Positions 30,520 to 39,316 of a stretch of 64,000 bases of DNA are shown piece after piece; position 1 is the stretch's first letter, and each line of letters begins with the position of its first letter. The notes below the pieces were generated by a model, which was not told the origin of the DNA, did not search any database, and saw nothing but the letters and a program-made list of their open reading frames with translations. Both the position numbers and the translations under genes were made by a program. Origin of the DNA: Pandoraea norimbergensis (GTDB taxonomy: Bacteria; Pseudomonadota; Gammaproteobacteria; Burkholderiales; Burkholderiaceae); NCBI RefSeq assembly GCF_001465545.3, contig NZ_CP013480.3:4774001-4838000 (forward strand), read 5' to 3'.

Positions 30520-31980
30520 TCAGCGAACCGTCCGGGGCGAATGTCCGCTGACTTGTGCGCCGGCATCGGCCGGAAGGCGCGCGCCATCGATCAAGCCGAG
30601 CAACGCCAGCGCGCCCATCACGACAAACGTCCAGCGGAAGCTTGCCGCGCTGTAGGGCGTGGCACCGGCCACTTCGGTCATCTTGAGCACCAGCGCGCCG
30701 AGCGCGATGCCCAGCCCCGAGGTCATCTGCTGCAACGCTGAGAAGAGGGTCGATGCCCCGCTCATGTCGTCGGGCGGCACGTCGGCAAAGCCCATGGTCG
30801 CCAACGTCGTGAACTGCACCGAACGGCAGATACCGCCGAAGAGCAGTACGAGCGCACTGATCCAGAGCGGCGTCGTTGCCGTGAGCAGCGCACACAACGC
30901 GAAGCCGATCGCCACAAGCACGCCATTACCGAGCAGCACGCCACGAAAACCGAAGCGCCGCATGATCGGTGTCGTGGCGGGCTTGATCCCGAGGTTGCCC
31001 GCGAACAGCGCCAGCATCAGCAACCCCGACGTCACCGCGCTCATGCCGAACGCTAACTGAAACATGAGCGGCAGCAGAAACGGCGCGCTGCCGATGGCAA
31101 TCCGGAATAGCGAACCGCCCCAGACCACCACCGCGAATGTCTGCACCCGTATCGCGCCCAGATTGATGAGCGGATGCGGTGTGCGAAGGAAGTGCCGCAC
31201 CGACCACACCATGGCGACGCCGCCCACGACGAGACAACCGATCGCCATCGGCCAGTCCGCCGGTGTGCGGCTGGCCAGCTCCACGCCGAACATCAGCGCA
31301 CTCGCGCCGACCCCGCTCGCGACGAAGCCCGCAAAGTCGAACGGCTTGCGCTGACCCGGCGACGGCTTGACCAGCCACAACGCCGCAGCGAACGCAGCGA
31401 TGCCCAGCGGCACGTTGATGAGGAAGATCCAGTGCCAGCTCCACGTCGACGAGATGAAGCCGCCCAACGCGGGCCCAAGTACCGGCGCGGCAAGCCCGGG
31501 CCATGTGATGGTGGCGATGGCGCGAACGAGCGCCGGTTTGGGGGTGTTGCGCAACACGACGAGCCGTCCGACGGGCACCATCATCGCGCCTGCCAGCCCT
31601 TGCAGCACACGGCACACGGTGAACATGTCGAGGCTGGTGCTCATCGCGCACAGCACCGAAGCGAGCGTGAACAAGGCAATCGCCGACGGGAATACGCGGC
31701 GCGGCCCGAGCCGGTCAGCCAGCCATCCACTCGCGGGGATAAACGCAGCGAGTGCGACCAGATAGGCCGACAAGCCGATGGAAAGCGCGGAAGGGGCAAC
31801 CCCGAAGTCGTGCGCCATGGCGGGCAGCGACGTGGTGATAATCGTCGCGTCGAGGTTCTCCATGAAGAAAGTCGACGCGACGAGCAACGGCAAGGCCGTT
31901 TGCGACACCGTCCGGGCGGGTTGTGCCGGCGGCTGGGGTGTTGATGGCGATTGCGGGCCTTGCGATAACGGGTCGGACAC
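30520..31980 (-). CDS. MFS drug transporter, DHA2 (EmrB/QacA) family, 14 membrane segments
   Basis: A 486-residue protein with about 14 predicted helices. The N-terminal FFMENLDATIITTSLPAMAHDFG is the DHA2 motif C/D1 region, SGWLADRLGPRRVFPSAIALFTLASVLCA is the loop 2-3 motif A, and PVLGPALGGFISSTWSWHWIFLINVPLGI is the family's long motif. It is a proton-driven exporter of unknown drugs or metabolites and not a NarK-type nitrate carrier, although it precedes the nitrate operon. The start is GTG at 31980. No membrane-fusion protein is adjacent. Confidence 0.87.
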   Translation of the reverse strand: MSDPLSQGPQSPSTPQPPAQPARTVSQTALPLLVASTFFMENLDATIITTSLPAMAHDFGVAPSALSIGLSAYLVALAAFIPASGWLADRLGPRRVFPSAIALFTLASVLCAMSTSLDMFTVCRVLQGLAGAMMVPVGRLVVLRNTPKPALVRAIATITWPGLAAPVLGPALGGFISSTWSWHWIFLINVPLGIAAFAAALWLVKPSPGQRKPFDFAGFVASGVGASALMFGVELASRTPADWPMAIGCLVVGGVAMVWSVRHFLRTPHPLINLGAIRVQTFAVVVWGGSLFRIAIGSAPFLLPLMFQLAFGMSAVTSGLLMLALFAGNLGIKPATTPIMRRFGFRGVLLGNGVLVAIGFALCALLTATTPLWISALVLLFGGICRSVQFTTLATMGFADVPPDDMSGASTLFSALQQMTSGLGIALGALVLKMTEVAGATPYSAASFRWTFVVMGALALLGLIDGARLPADAGAQVSGHSPRTVR

Positions 31981-32043
31981 GACGGCAGCTCTTGGGGGCA
32001 GCGAACGCCAGCGAGTGTATCAGGGCGAATGCCGCCTGAAACG

Positions 32044-33213
32044 TCAATCGTCCTGCATCAATGCGCGGCCGATAATCAGTTGCTGAATCTGCGTCGTGCC
32101 TTCGTAAAGACGCAGCAGGCGCACGTCGCGATAGAAGCGCTCGACCTTGTACTCGTTGATATAGCCCGCGCCGCCATGCACCTGCACGCCGCGATCGGCC
32201 ACGCGCCCGACCATTTCGGTACAGAACAGCTTGGCGCACGACGCCAGCATGCTCACTTCGGCGTCGCGCTTGCCCGCCGGTTTCGCGTCGTATCGATTCG
32301 CACAGTCCTGCACCATCGACCAACCGGCATAAAGCTCGGCCTGACTGTCGGCCAGCATGGCCTGCACCAGTTGAAAGTCGCCGATGCGTTGCCCGAACTG
32401 CTTGCGCTCGCGCGCATACGCTACGGCTTCGTTGAGAATGCGCTGTGCCATGCCGCAGGAGAGCGCCGCCACATGCAGGCGGCCGCGATCGAGCACCTTC
32501 ATGGCAGTTTTGAAACCCTTGCCCGCCTCGCCGCCGATGATATTGGCTGCCGGCACGCGCACGCCGTCGAGCACCACGTCGCAGGTCTTCGTGCCACGCT
32601 GCCCCATCTTCTTGTCGGGCTTGCCGAGCGAGAGCCCCGGGGTGTCGGCGGGCACGATGAACGCCGAGATGCCGCCTGCGCCCTCGCCGCCCGTGCGCGC
32701 CATCAGCGTGAACGCCCCGGCGCGCGGCGCGTTAGTGATGAAACGCTTCACGCCGTCGATGACATAGGTGTCGCCGTCGAGCACGGCACGTGTCTTGAGT
32801 GCGGCGGGATCGGACCCGGCATCGGGCTCCGTCAGCGCGAACGACATGACCAGATCGCCACTCGCCACGCGTGGCAGCAGGTCGCTTTTCTGCGCGTCGG
32901 TGCCGTCCATCAGAATGCCTTGCGAGCCGATGCCGACGTTGGTGCCGAAAACCGAGCGAAACGCCAGCGACGTCTGACCGAACTCATAGGCCACGCGCAC
33001 TTCCTGCGCCATCGACAAGCCGATGCCGCCGTACTCCTCGGGAATCGACAGGCCGAAGAGGCCCATCTCCTTCATGTCCTCGACCAGCGCGGCAGGCACT
33101 TCGTCGTCTTCTTCGACGTCGTTCTCGGCGGGCACAAGCCGCTCGCGAATAAAACGTTGCACGGTCGCGAGCAGCAGCGCGAACGATTCGCTATCCAGTC
33201 CTTTCGATGTCAT
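32044..33213 (-). CDS. Acyl-CoA dehydrogenase
   Basis: A 389-residue flavoprotein of normal family length. MSFALTEPDAGSDPAALKTRA (about residues 122-142) is signature 1, MGQRGTKTCDVVLDGVRVPAANIIGG follows the FAD domain, and QFGQRIGDFQLVQAMLADSQ with the C-terminal LYEGTTQIQQLIIGRALM is signature 2; the E of YEGTT is the catalytic base in most members. It oxidises an acyl-CoA (chain unknown) to the enoyl-CoA, feeding an ETF. No ETF or thiolase genes are adjacent. The gene lies 63 bp upstream of the MFS gene on the same strand. Confidence 0.92.
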   Translation of the reverse strand: MTSKGLDSESFALLLATVQRFIRERLVPAENDVEEDDEVPAALVEDMKEMGLFGLSIPEEYGGIGLSMAQEVRVAYEFGQTSLAFRSVFGTNVGIGSQGILMDGTDAQKSDLLPRVASGDLVMSFALTEPDAGSDPAALKTRAVLDGDTYVIDGVKRFITNAPRAGAFTLMARTGGEGAGGISAFIVPADTPGLSLGKPDKKMGQRGTKTCDVVLDGVRVPAANIIGGEAGKGFKTAMKVLDRGRLHVAALSCGMAQRILNEAVAYARERKQFGQRIGDFQLVQAMLADSQAELYAGWSMVQDCANRYDAKPAGKRDAEVSMLASCAKLFCTEMVGRVADRGVQVHGGAGYINEYKVERFYRDVRLLRLYEGTTQIQQLIIGRALMQDD

Positions 33214-33362
33214 AAGCCGTGTTTCCTGAGTGCCTGTGGCGCCATTTTAGTGTCTGTATCTTACCCGCGGGCGCGGGCGGTGACAGGTCAATAGCAAGCC
33301 CGGGGGATACCGGCAGAAGGCCATTCACACCACGTCTCCCACCGCCGAAATTCCCGTTTCTC

Positions 33363-33407
33363 AAAAATAAAACAGCCCCGCAGCACGAAATCGGCGCGTT
33401 GCGGGGC
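33363..33407 (-). terminator. Minus-strand terminator with no gene upstream of it
   Basis: On the minus strand GGCCCCGCA / TGCGGGGCTG (arms around 33407-33400 and 33382-33375, 17-base loop) is followed by TTTTATTTTTG. It lies 160 bp upstream of the acyl-CoA dehydrogenase start and downstream of the divergent MarR promoter region, so it ends either a short RNA or the leader of the dehydrogenase gene. Confidence 0.65.
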
Positions 33408-33489
33408 CGTTTCGTTACCTCGCGCGCAAGGCTAAAAACCAATACCAGCAAGGACTTACGGGTATTCCTTCGTCTGGAGCAATACCGTA

Positions 33490-33524
33490 TTAACTAGCAT
33501 CCTAATTATTAGTTAACATATAAT
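33490..33524 (+). promoter_or_regulatory. Promoter and candidate operator of the marR-efflux operon
   Basis: TATAAT at 33519-33524 is a perfect -10 box; the -35 region is weak. It is overlapped by the inverted repeat TTAACTA (33490-33496) / TAGTTAA (33510-33516), a likely MarR operator. The expected transcription start (~33531) is only two bases before the ATG. Confidence 0.6.
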
Positions 33525-33532
33525 CTTTCTCC

Positions 33533-34006
33533 ATGACCTCCCTAGAATCGCTCCGCTTCGCTTTCACCAGCCACCTGTTGCTGGCCGGTAAGCAGTGGCG
33601 CCAGTTATCGCAAAGCGCAATCGTCGAGTACGGCATTTCTGCCGCCAGCGCCGGGCCGCTGCTGTTCATCCGCCGTCTTGGCCAGGGTGTGCGTCAGGTC
33701 GAGCTTGCCGAATATGTCGGGCTCGAAGGCGCCTCGCTGGTACGGCTGCTCGATCAGTTGTGCGCCGCCGGGCTCGTGCTGCGCGAAGTCGATGCCAGCG
33801 ACCGGCGCGCCAACGCGCTGCGGCTGACGGAGGCCGGCGAAGCGCTCGCCGAAAAGCTCGAAATCGAACTCAGCCAGTTGCGCGCGAAGGTTTTCGCCAA
33901 CGTGCCCCGCGAGGATTTCGAAGCGGTGTTGCGCGTGTTCGAAATCCTCTCCAGCGCGACGGGTCCCGATGCGACCATTCTCGCGATGGTGCCCCCCAAG
34001 AAGTAA
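33533..34006 (+). CDS. MarR-family transcriptional regulator
   Basis: A 157-residue winged-helix protein. GPLLFIRRLGQGVRQVELAEYVGLEGASLVRLLDQLCAAGLVLREVDASDRRANALRLTEAGEALAEKL (about residues 42-110) spans the helix-turn-helix and the wing with the D-x-R-R motif. Regulators of this type usually repress an adjacent efflux operon and release DNA on binding phenolic ligands. The gene is the first of five, with only 3 bp before the FUSC gene. No Shine-Dalgarno sequence lies ahead of the ATG, and the -10 box is so close that the message may be leaderless. Confidence 0.88.
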   Translation: MTSLESLRFAFTSHLLLAGKQWRQLSQSAIVEYGISAASAGPLLFIRRLGQGVRQVELAEYVGLEGASLVRLLDQLCAAGLVLREVDASDRRANALRLTEAGEALAEKLEIELSQLRAKVFANVPREDFEAVLRVFEILSSATGPDATILAMVPPKK

Positions 34007-34009
34007 ACC

Positions 34010-36010
34010 GTGTTCAATTGGCCATCCTCACGCGACTGGATTTTCTCGATCAAGGCGTTTGTCGCCTCGATGCTGGCGCTCTACATCGCGCTCGCGCTCG
34101 GCCTGCCACGCCCTTACTGGGCGATGGCCACGGTCTACATCGTGTCGCATCCGCTCACGGGCGCCACGCGCTCCAAGGCCCTGTACCGGGTGCTGGGCAC
34201 GCTGCTCGGCGCAGCCGCATCGATCGTCTTCGTTCCCGCGCTGGTCAATACGCCTGAATTGCTGATGGCCGCGGTCGGCCTGTGGACCGGCACGCTGCTC
34301 TATATTTCGTTGCTCCATCGCTCGCCGCGCAGCTATGTGTTTTTGCTCGCGTCGTACACGCTGCCGCTGATTGCTCTGCCTGCGGTGGGGACACCCGACG
34401 GTATCTTCGACATCGCCGTGGCGCGCTCGGAAGAGATCATTCTCGGCATCGTCTGTGCGAGCGTCGTCGGCGCGGTCATCCTGCCCACCAGCGTGGCGAA
34501 GGTATTGCACGATCGCTCGGGCCGCTGGCTGGTCGATGCCGCGCGCTGGACCATGGACATGCTCTCGGCCGACCCCGACGGCAAGGCCTCGCGCCACATG
34601 AGCCGCCACCGGATGGCGGCCGACATTCTGGCGCTCGATCAATTGATCAGCCAGCTTTCGTACGACGCCGACACATCGGCGCGTGTACGCGATGCGCAAG
34701 AACTGCGCGGGCGCATGACGATGATGATGCCGGTGCTCTCGACCGTCGCATCGCTGGTACAGACGCTTCGCCAGCACCCGCAAGGGGCCCCGGAAGCGCT
34801 CGAAGCCAAGATGGCCGACGTGGTCGCATGGCTGCGTCAGGGCGCCCCGTCACCAGCGCCTGCCCATCTGCTCAAGCCGGCGGCATTGCCCGGCGAGGCC
34901 TCCGACTGGTATGCCGCGCTCGTCTCGGCGACCGAAGACCGCCTGCGCTCGCTCGTGCAGTTGTGGCAGGACTGCGTGTCGCTGCAACGCCGCTTCGGCC
35001 AGACCGACGACGCGCCCGAGTGGAAACCGGCGTTTCCGTATTGGGAACTGGGCGGTGCGCGCCACTACGACCACGGCTTGCTGCTGTTCTCGACCATATC
35101 GGCAGCGTTGTGCACGTTCCTGATGGGCATGGCGTGGATATATACGGGCTGGAACGATGGTGCTGCGGGCGTCTCGCTCGGTGCCGTGGCCTGCTGCTTC
35201 TTTGCGGCGATGGACGAGCCAGCCCCTTTCATCCGCTCGTTCTTCTGGGCGACGGCCGTGTGCGTGGTGTTCGCTGCCGTGTACGTGTTCTTCATCCTCA
35301 CGAACGCGCACGACTTCGGTCTGCTGGTGGCGATGTTTGCCGTGCCGTATCTGTTGCTCGGCACGTTCATCCCGCAGCCGCGCTTCACGATGGTGGCGAT
35401 GCTCGTTGCCGTGAATACGGCGAGCTTCGTCGGCATTCAGGGCGGCTACAGCGCCGACTTCTCGGCGTTCTTCAACAGCAACATCGCGGGGCTTGCCGGC
35501 GTGCTGTTCGCGCTGCTCTGGACCTTGCAGACGCGCCCGTTCGGCACACGCGTGGCGATGCGGCGGCTGATTCATTCGAGCTGGCGCGACATTGCGAAGA
35601 ACGCCGTCGGCCGCTCGGTTGCCGAACACGGCCGCCTGCGTGCGCGACTGCTCGACCGGCTCGGTCAACTGGTGCCGCGACTCGCCGCCAGCGAGAGCGA
35701 GACGTCAAGCGACGGCTTTACCGAAGTGCGCGTCGAACTCTCGGCGCTGGCGTTGCAGCGAGAGCTGCCGCATCTGAACTCCTCGCAGCGCGATGCCGTA
35801 CAGGCCGTGCTCACCGACGTGGCGCGCTTTTATCAGTCGCGACTCGACGAACAAGTGAGCCAGCCCGACACCACGCTGCACGACAAACTGCTGGGCGCTG
35901 TGCGCTCGTTGGTGGCCCATAGCGATCAGGCCTCGCGCAGCGCGCGCGCCTCGCTCATGGACATCCACATTGCGCTGTTCCCGGCCACACGACCTGAGAG
36001 TGCCCAATGA
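34010..36010 (+). CDS. FUSC-family inner-membrane protein (AaeB-like aromatic acid efflux)
   Basis: A 666-residue protein with two blocks of membrane helices separated by a large cytoplasmic domain (about residues 165-345). FSIKAFVASMLALYIALALGLPRPYWAMATVYIVSHPLTGATRSKALYRVLGTLLGA at the N-terminus is the FUSC domain signature. It belongs to the AaeB/fusaric-acid-resistance type, which exports aromatic carboxylic acids or fusaric acid with an HlyD-type partner. The start is GTG at 34010. Its last codons overlap the start of the DUF1656 gene by four bases. Confidence 0.88.
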   Translation: MFNWPSSRDWIFSIKAFVASMLALYIALALGLPRPYWAMATVYIVSHPLTGATRSKALYRVLGTLLGAAASIVFVPALVNTPELLMAAVGLWTGTLLYISLLHRSPRSYVFLLASYTLPLIALPAVGTPDGIFDIAVARSEEIILGIVCASVVGAVILPTSVAKVLHDRSGRWLVDAARWTMDMLSADPDGKASRHMSRHRMAADILALDQLISQLSYDADTSARVRDAQELRGRMTMMMPVLSTVASLVQTLRQHPQGAPEALEAKMADVVAWLRQGAPSPAPAHLLKPAALPGEASDWYAALVSATEDRLRSLVQLWQDCVSLQRRFGQTDDAPEWKPAFPYWELGGARHYDHGLLLFSTISAALCTFLMGMAWIYTGWNDGAAGVSLGAVACCFFAAMDEPAPFIRSFFWATAVCVVFAAVYVFFILTNAHDFGLLVAMFAVPYLLLGTFIPQPRFTMVAMLVAVNTASFVGIQGGYSADFSAFFNSNIAGLAGVLFALLWTLQTRPFGTRVAMRRLIHSSWRDIAKNAVGRSVAEHGRLRARLLDRLGQLVPRLAASESETSSDGFTEVRVELSALALQRELPHLNSSQRDAVQAVLTDVARFYQSRLDEQVSQPDTTLHDKLLGAVRSLVAHSDQASRSARASLMDIHIALFPATRPESAQ

Positions 36011-36216
36011 GCGGAGAGATCGACATCTACGGCGTATTCGTGCCGATGCTGCTGGCCCTGATGATCGTGGCCTTCGTGCTGACAGGTGCGCTGCGCTTCG
36101 TGCTCGCGCGCACCGGCTTTTACAAGCTGGTCTGGCACCGTTCGTTATTCAACCTTGCTGTGTACATCATTGCGCTGGGCGGCATTGTCGCTATCGTGCG
36201 CGCCTGCCAATCATGA
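36007..36216 (+). CDS. DUF1656 (AaeX-like) small membrane protein
   Basis: A 69-residue protein with two membrane helices (VFVPMLLALMIVAFVLTGALRFVLA and NLAVYIIALGGIVAIVRAC) and the EIDIYGVFVP start typical of DUF1656. Family members always sit between the FUSC and HlyD genes of aromatic-acid efflux operons; the role is not defined. It overlaps both neighbours by four bases (ATGA). Confidence 0.88.
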   Translation: MSGEIDIYGVFVPMLLALMIVAFVLTGALRFVLARTGFYKLVWHRSLFNLAVYIIALGGIVAIVRACQS

Positions 36217-37229
36217 AACTGAAACTTCGCTCCCTTGGGCCCGTCATCCTGACGCTCGCCGTCTCGGTCGTTGCGGTCTTTGTTCTCCTGCACCTGTGGG
36301 ACTACTACACCGTCGCCCCGTGGACCCGCGACGGCCGCATCCGTGCCGACATCGTGCAGGTGGCGCCCGACGTCTCCGGCCTCATCACCGATGTCGAGGT
36401 CAAGGACAACCAGCCCGTGCATCGCGGCGACCTGCTGTTCGTGATCGACCGCGACCGCTACACACTGGCGCTGCAACAGGCCGAAGCCAACGCCGCCGCG
36501 CTGCGCGCCACGCTGGCCCAGTCGCGTCGCGAAAACGCTCGCAATCATCAACTGACGGAAGTCGTCGCGAAAGAAGTCGTCGAAGCCGGTCAGGCCAAAG
36601 TCGAGTCGGGTGAAGCTGCGGTGGCGCAAGCCAATGCCGCCGTGCAACTCGCCAAGCTCAATCTCGAACGCACTCGCGTGCTGGCACCGGCCGACGGTTA
36701 TCTGAACGATCGCCTGCCGCGCGTGGGCGACTACGTGAGCACGGGCCGTCCGGTGCTCTCGATGGTCGACGCGAATTCGCTGCACGTGGAAGGTTATTTC
36801 GAAGAAACAAAGATGCGCGGCATTCACATCGGCGACAAGGTTGAAGTGCGCCTGATGGGCGAGCGCCACGTGCTGCACGGTCATGTGCAGAGCATCGTCG
36901 CCGGTATCGAAGACCGCGACCGCACCAGCGGCGCGTCGATGCTGCCGAACGTCAACCCGACGTTCAACTGGGTGCGTCTTGCCCAGCGCATTCCGGTGCG
37001 CATTGCGCTCGACGATGTGCCCAAGGACATGCGGCTCGTCGCCGGCCGCACCGCCACCGTGACGGTCGTGGAAGCGCAGGGCCATAAATCGAAAGAGGGA
37101 TCGAAAGAAGGATCGAAAGAAGGCAATCCGTCAAAGTCCGCCGCGGCCGCCGAGGCGACTGACAGCGCTGCGCACACCACCGTTGCCGCCGCGCGCTCGA
37201 CCGGTTCCCTTCAGGGAGCACAGCAGTGA
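36213..37229 (+). CDS. HlyD-family periplasmic adaptor (AaeA-like)
   Basis: A 338-residue membrane-fusion protein. One N-terminal membrane anchor (VILTLAVSVVAVFVLLHLW) is followed by the biotinyl-like domain (APWTRDGRIRADIVQVAPDVSGLITDVEVKDNQPVHRGDLLFVIDRDRY), a short alpha-hairpin and the second lipoyl half (RTRVLAPADGYLNDRLPRVGDYV). It links the FUSC protein to the outer-membrane channel. The C-terminal ~50 residues are an unusual low-complexity tail with the repeat KEGSKEGSKEG (37087-37122), probably of variable length between strains. The start overlaps DUF1656 and the stop overlaps the channel gene (ATGA both times). Confidence 0.9.
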   Translation: MKLKLRSLGPVILTLAVSVVAVFVLLHLWDYYTVAPWTRDGRIRADIVQVAPDVSGLITDVEVKDNQPVHRGDLLFVIDRDRYTLALQQAEANAAALRATLAQSRRENARNHQLTEVVAKEVVEAGQAKVESGEAAVAQANAAVQLAKLNLERTRVLAPADGYLNDRLPRVGDYVSTGRPVLSMVDANSLHVEGYFEETKMRGIHIGDKVEVRLMGERHVLHGHVQSIVAGIEDRDRTSGASMLPNVNPTFNWVRLAQRIPVRIALDDVPKDMRLVAGRTATVTVVEAQGHKSKEGSKEGSKEGNPSKSAAAAEATDSAAHTTVAAARSTGSLQGAQQ

Positions 37230-38761
37230 AAACCAGATTGATCTTGATGAGTGCGGTGGCTGCGGCCACGGCACTCGTCGCGGGCTGCACCACCGTCGGT
37301 CCCGACTACCATCTGCCAGAGAACTCGGTGATGCGCTCGGCGCAAGCCAATGGCCCGATCGCGACGGCCAACCAGCGCGCCGTGTCGATCGGCGAGGTGC
37401 CGGACGACTGGTGGCAACTCTATGACGACCCGAAGCTTGACGCGCTCGTGAAGCAGGCCCTCGCTGCAAACACCAACGTGCGCGTGGCCGTGGCCAACGT
37501 GCAGCGCGCGATTGCGATGTATCACGAGGTCGAATCGGAGAATCTGCCGCAAGGCGGCGTCGAAGCCAACGCAGCGCGCGCGCAGCTTTCGGGCGAGAGT
37601 TTTCTTCAGGAAGAAAAGCTGCCGGTGATCAATCTTGCCGCCGCAGCGCTGTCGATTTCATATCAGATCGACTTCTTCGGCAGACTCGCCCGTGCGGATG
37701 AAGCCGCGCTCGCCGCCGCCGAAGCCAGCCACGCGGCACTCGATGTGGCCCGCGTCAGCGTGGCCGCCGAAACCGTGCGCGCCTACGTGCAAAGCTGCGC
37801 GGCCAATCACGAATTCGACATCGCCAACGATCAACTGAAGTTGCAGGAAAAGAGTGTGGCGATCACGCGCAAGCTCGTCGACGTCGGCCGCGATCAGCCG
37901 ACCGATCTGTTGCGCGCACAGTCGCAGGCCGACACGCTGCGCGCCGCCCTGCCCCACTTCAAGGCACAACACGAAGCCGCCACGTACCGGCTCGCCGTGA
38001 TGCTCGGCAAGGTGCCGGGCTCGCTCGATCCGAAGGTGACCGAGTGCCGTCAGATTCCGCAACTCAAGCAGGCGCTGCCCGTCGGTGACGGTACGGCACT
38101 GCTCAAGCGCCGCCCCGACGTGCGTCAGGCAGAGCGCGAACTGGCCTCGGCCACGGCCAAGATCGGCGTAGCCACGGCAGACTTGTATCCGACCATCCGT
38201 ATCGGGGCGTCGGTCGGCGCCAGCGGCATGCTCGAACACTTCGGGCAGGGCCGTACGGAACAGTGGAGCGTGGGACCGATGATCTCGTGGTCGCTGCCGA
38301 CCAACGGCGTGCGCGCCCACATCAAGGGCATGGAAGCCGGCGCGGATGCGGCGCTCGCGCACTTCGACGGCGTGGTGCTCAAGGCCTTGCAGGAAACGCA
38401 GACGTCCCTGTCGGCCTACACCCACGAACTCGAACGCGACGACGCCCTGCGCGATGCCCGCGACAAGTCGAGTCTCGCGGCGGATCAGAATCGCAGGCTG
38501 TATCAGGCCGGGCGCGCGCCGTACCTCACGAGTCTCGACGCCGATCGCACGCATGCCAGTACGGAAGCCGCACTGGCCGCCTCGCAGACACAAGTCGCCA
38601 TGGATCAGATCAACCTGTTCCTCGCCCTTGGCGGTGGCTGGCAGTCGAGTGCCGCTAACGATGCGACTTCACTGGCAGAATCGCATGCGAAGCACGAGAA
38701 GGGGGAGGAGGGGGAGAACGCGCAGAGCGCCCCCGAGGCACCGGTCGTCAAGACAAACTGA
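37226..38761 (+). CDS. Outer-membrane efflux lipoprotein, NodT/OprM family
   Basis: A 511-residue TolC-like channel. The signal peptide ends in the lipobox LVAGC (C near residue 18), followed by TTVGPDYHLPE, the usual start of NodT-type proteins. Two OEP repeats are visible, each with the long coiled helices (ALAAAEASHAALDVARVSVAAETVRAYV; HASTEAALAASQTQVAMDQINLFLALGGGW). It completes the tripartite pump for aromatic-acid-like compounds. A charged, Glu/Lys-rich tail follows the domain end. The gene is last in the operon, with a strong terminator 34 bp later. Confidence 0.9.
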   Translation: MKTRLILMSAVAAATALVAGCTTVGPDYHLPENSVMRSAQANGPIATANQRAVSIGEVPDDWWQLYDDPKLDALVKQALAANTNVRVAVANVQRAIAMYHEVESENLPQGGVEANAARAQLSGESFLQEEKLPVINLAAAALSISYQIDFFGRLARADEAALAAAEASHAALDVARVSVAAETVRAYVQSCAANHEFDIANDQLKLQEKSVAITRKLVDVGRDQPTDLLRAQSQADTLRAALPHFKAQHEAATYRLAVMLGKVPGSLDPKVTECRQIPQLKQALPVGDGTALLKRRPDVRQAERELASATAKIGVATADLYPTIRIGASVGASGMLEHFGQGRTEQWSVGPMISWSLPTNGVRAHIKGMEAGADAALAHFDGVVLKALQETQTSLSAYTHELERDDALRDARDKSSLAADQNRRLYQAGRAPYLTSLDADRTHASTEAALAASQTQVAMDQINLFLALGGGWQSSAANDATSLAESHAKHEKGEEGENAQSAPEAPVVKTN

Positions 38762-38794
38762 GCCGACCGGGAAAGCCCGACGCAGCCGGACGCA

Positions 38795-38831
38795 AAAAAG
38801 CGGATGTTGTCGCAAGACACATCCGCTTTTT
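38795..38831 (+). terminator. Terminator of the marR-FUSC-HlyD-OMP operon
   Basis: Stem AAAAAGCGGATGT / ACATCCGCTTTTT (38795-38807, 38819-38831) with an 11-base loop, followed by GTTTG. The A and T tracts make it work in both directions. Confidence 0.88.
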
Positions 38832-38885
38832 GTTTGACTGGGTTTGCCTAGGATTGCGTAGGCCGCAAACACCGGGCCCCAGAAA

Positions 38886-38930
38886 CACACAAGCCCCGTC
38901 GGGAACGAATCCTCGGGCGGGGCTGTGGTA
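38886..38930. other. GC-rich hairpin in the gap after the efflux operon
   Basis: CACAAGCCCCG and CGGGGCTGTG form a stem with one bulged A. On the minus strand it lies ~120 bp downstream of the DUF4148 gene and could be its terminator, with only a weak T-rich tail (TTGTGTGTTTC). The rest of 38832-39052 shows nothing. Confidence 0.4.
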
Positions 38931-39052
38931 AGTGACGCGGTACGGCGTCGGGTGGATTCGCGCGGCGCGGGCGGGACGGAAAGGTCAGGCGGGCCGTCGG
39001 CGAATCGGGGGCAACTAACAGCGGGTCAAACTGACAACGTAGGCTTGCGTGC

Positions 39053-39316
39053 TTAGTTGGTCATCGGTTGCGTTGCGACACCTTGCTGTGCGGCTTCAAT
39101 TTCGGCCGTACGTTTTTGCAGTTGAATCGACTGTTCATAGGTGTACGGGAAGTTGAATTCCGTCACCGGCGACAGACCGAGTTCGCGAGCCGCTTGCAGT
39201 TCAGCGCGCACATGCGCACGCGTCACACCACCCGTTTGCGTCTGATCAGCAAATGCCGAACCGGCGGCCATGGCAAAGCCAACGAGCGCGACGGCAGTCA
39301 ACAGGTTCTTTTTCAT
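39053..39316 (-). CDS. DUF4148 secreted small protein
   Basis: An 87-residue protein with a clear signal peptide (MKKNLLTAVALVGFAMAAGSAFA, cut near residue 23). The mature part, GVTRAHVRAELQAARELGLSPVTEFNFPYTYEQSIQLQKR, is the DUF4148 pattern common and often multi-copy in Burkholderiaceae. The role is unknown; it is probably periplasmic. AAGGAG lies 6 bp before the ATG. A TATAAT box on the minus strand (39397-39392) lies ~75 bp upstream and is the likely -10 element. Confidence 0.85.
   Translation of the reverse strand: MKKNLLTAVALVGFAMAAGSAFADQTQTGGVTRAHVRAELQAARELGLSPVTEFNFPYTYEQSIQLQKRTAEIEAAQQGVATQPMTN

Noticed and set aside
30520..31980. MFS transporter as the missing nitrate carrier
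   Set aside because: 14 helices with DHA2 (EmrB/QacA) motifs; lacks NarK nitrate signature, and is separated from the operon by its own hairpin and by the NtrC/sigma-54 region.
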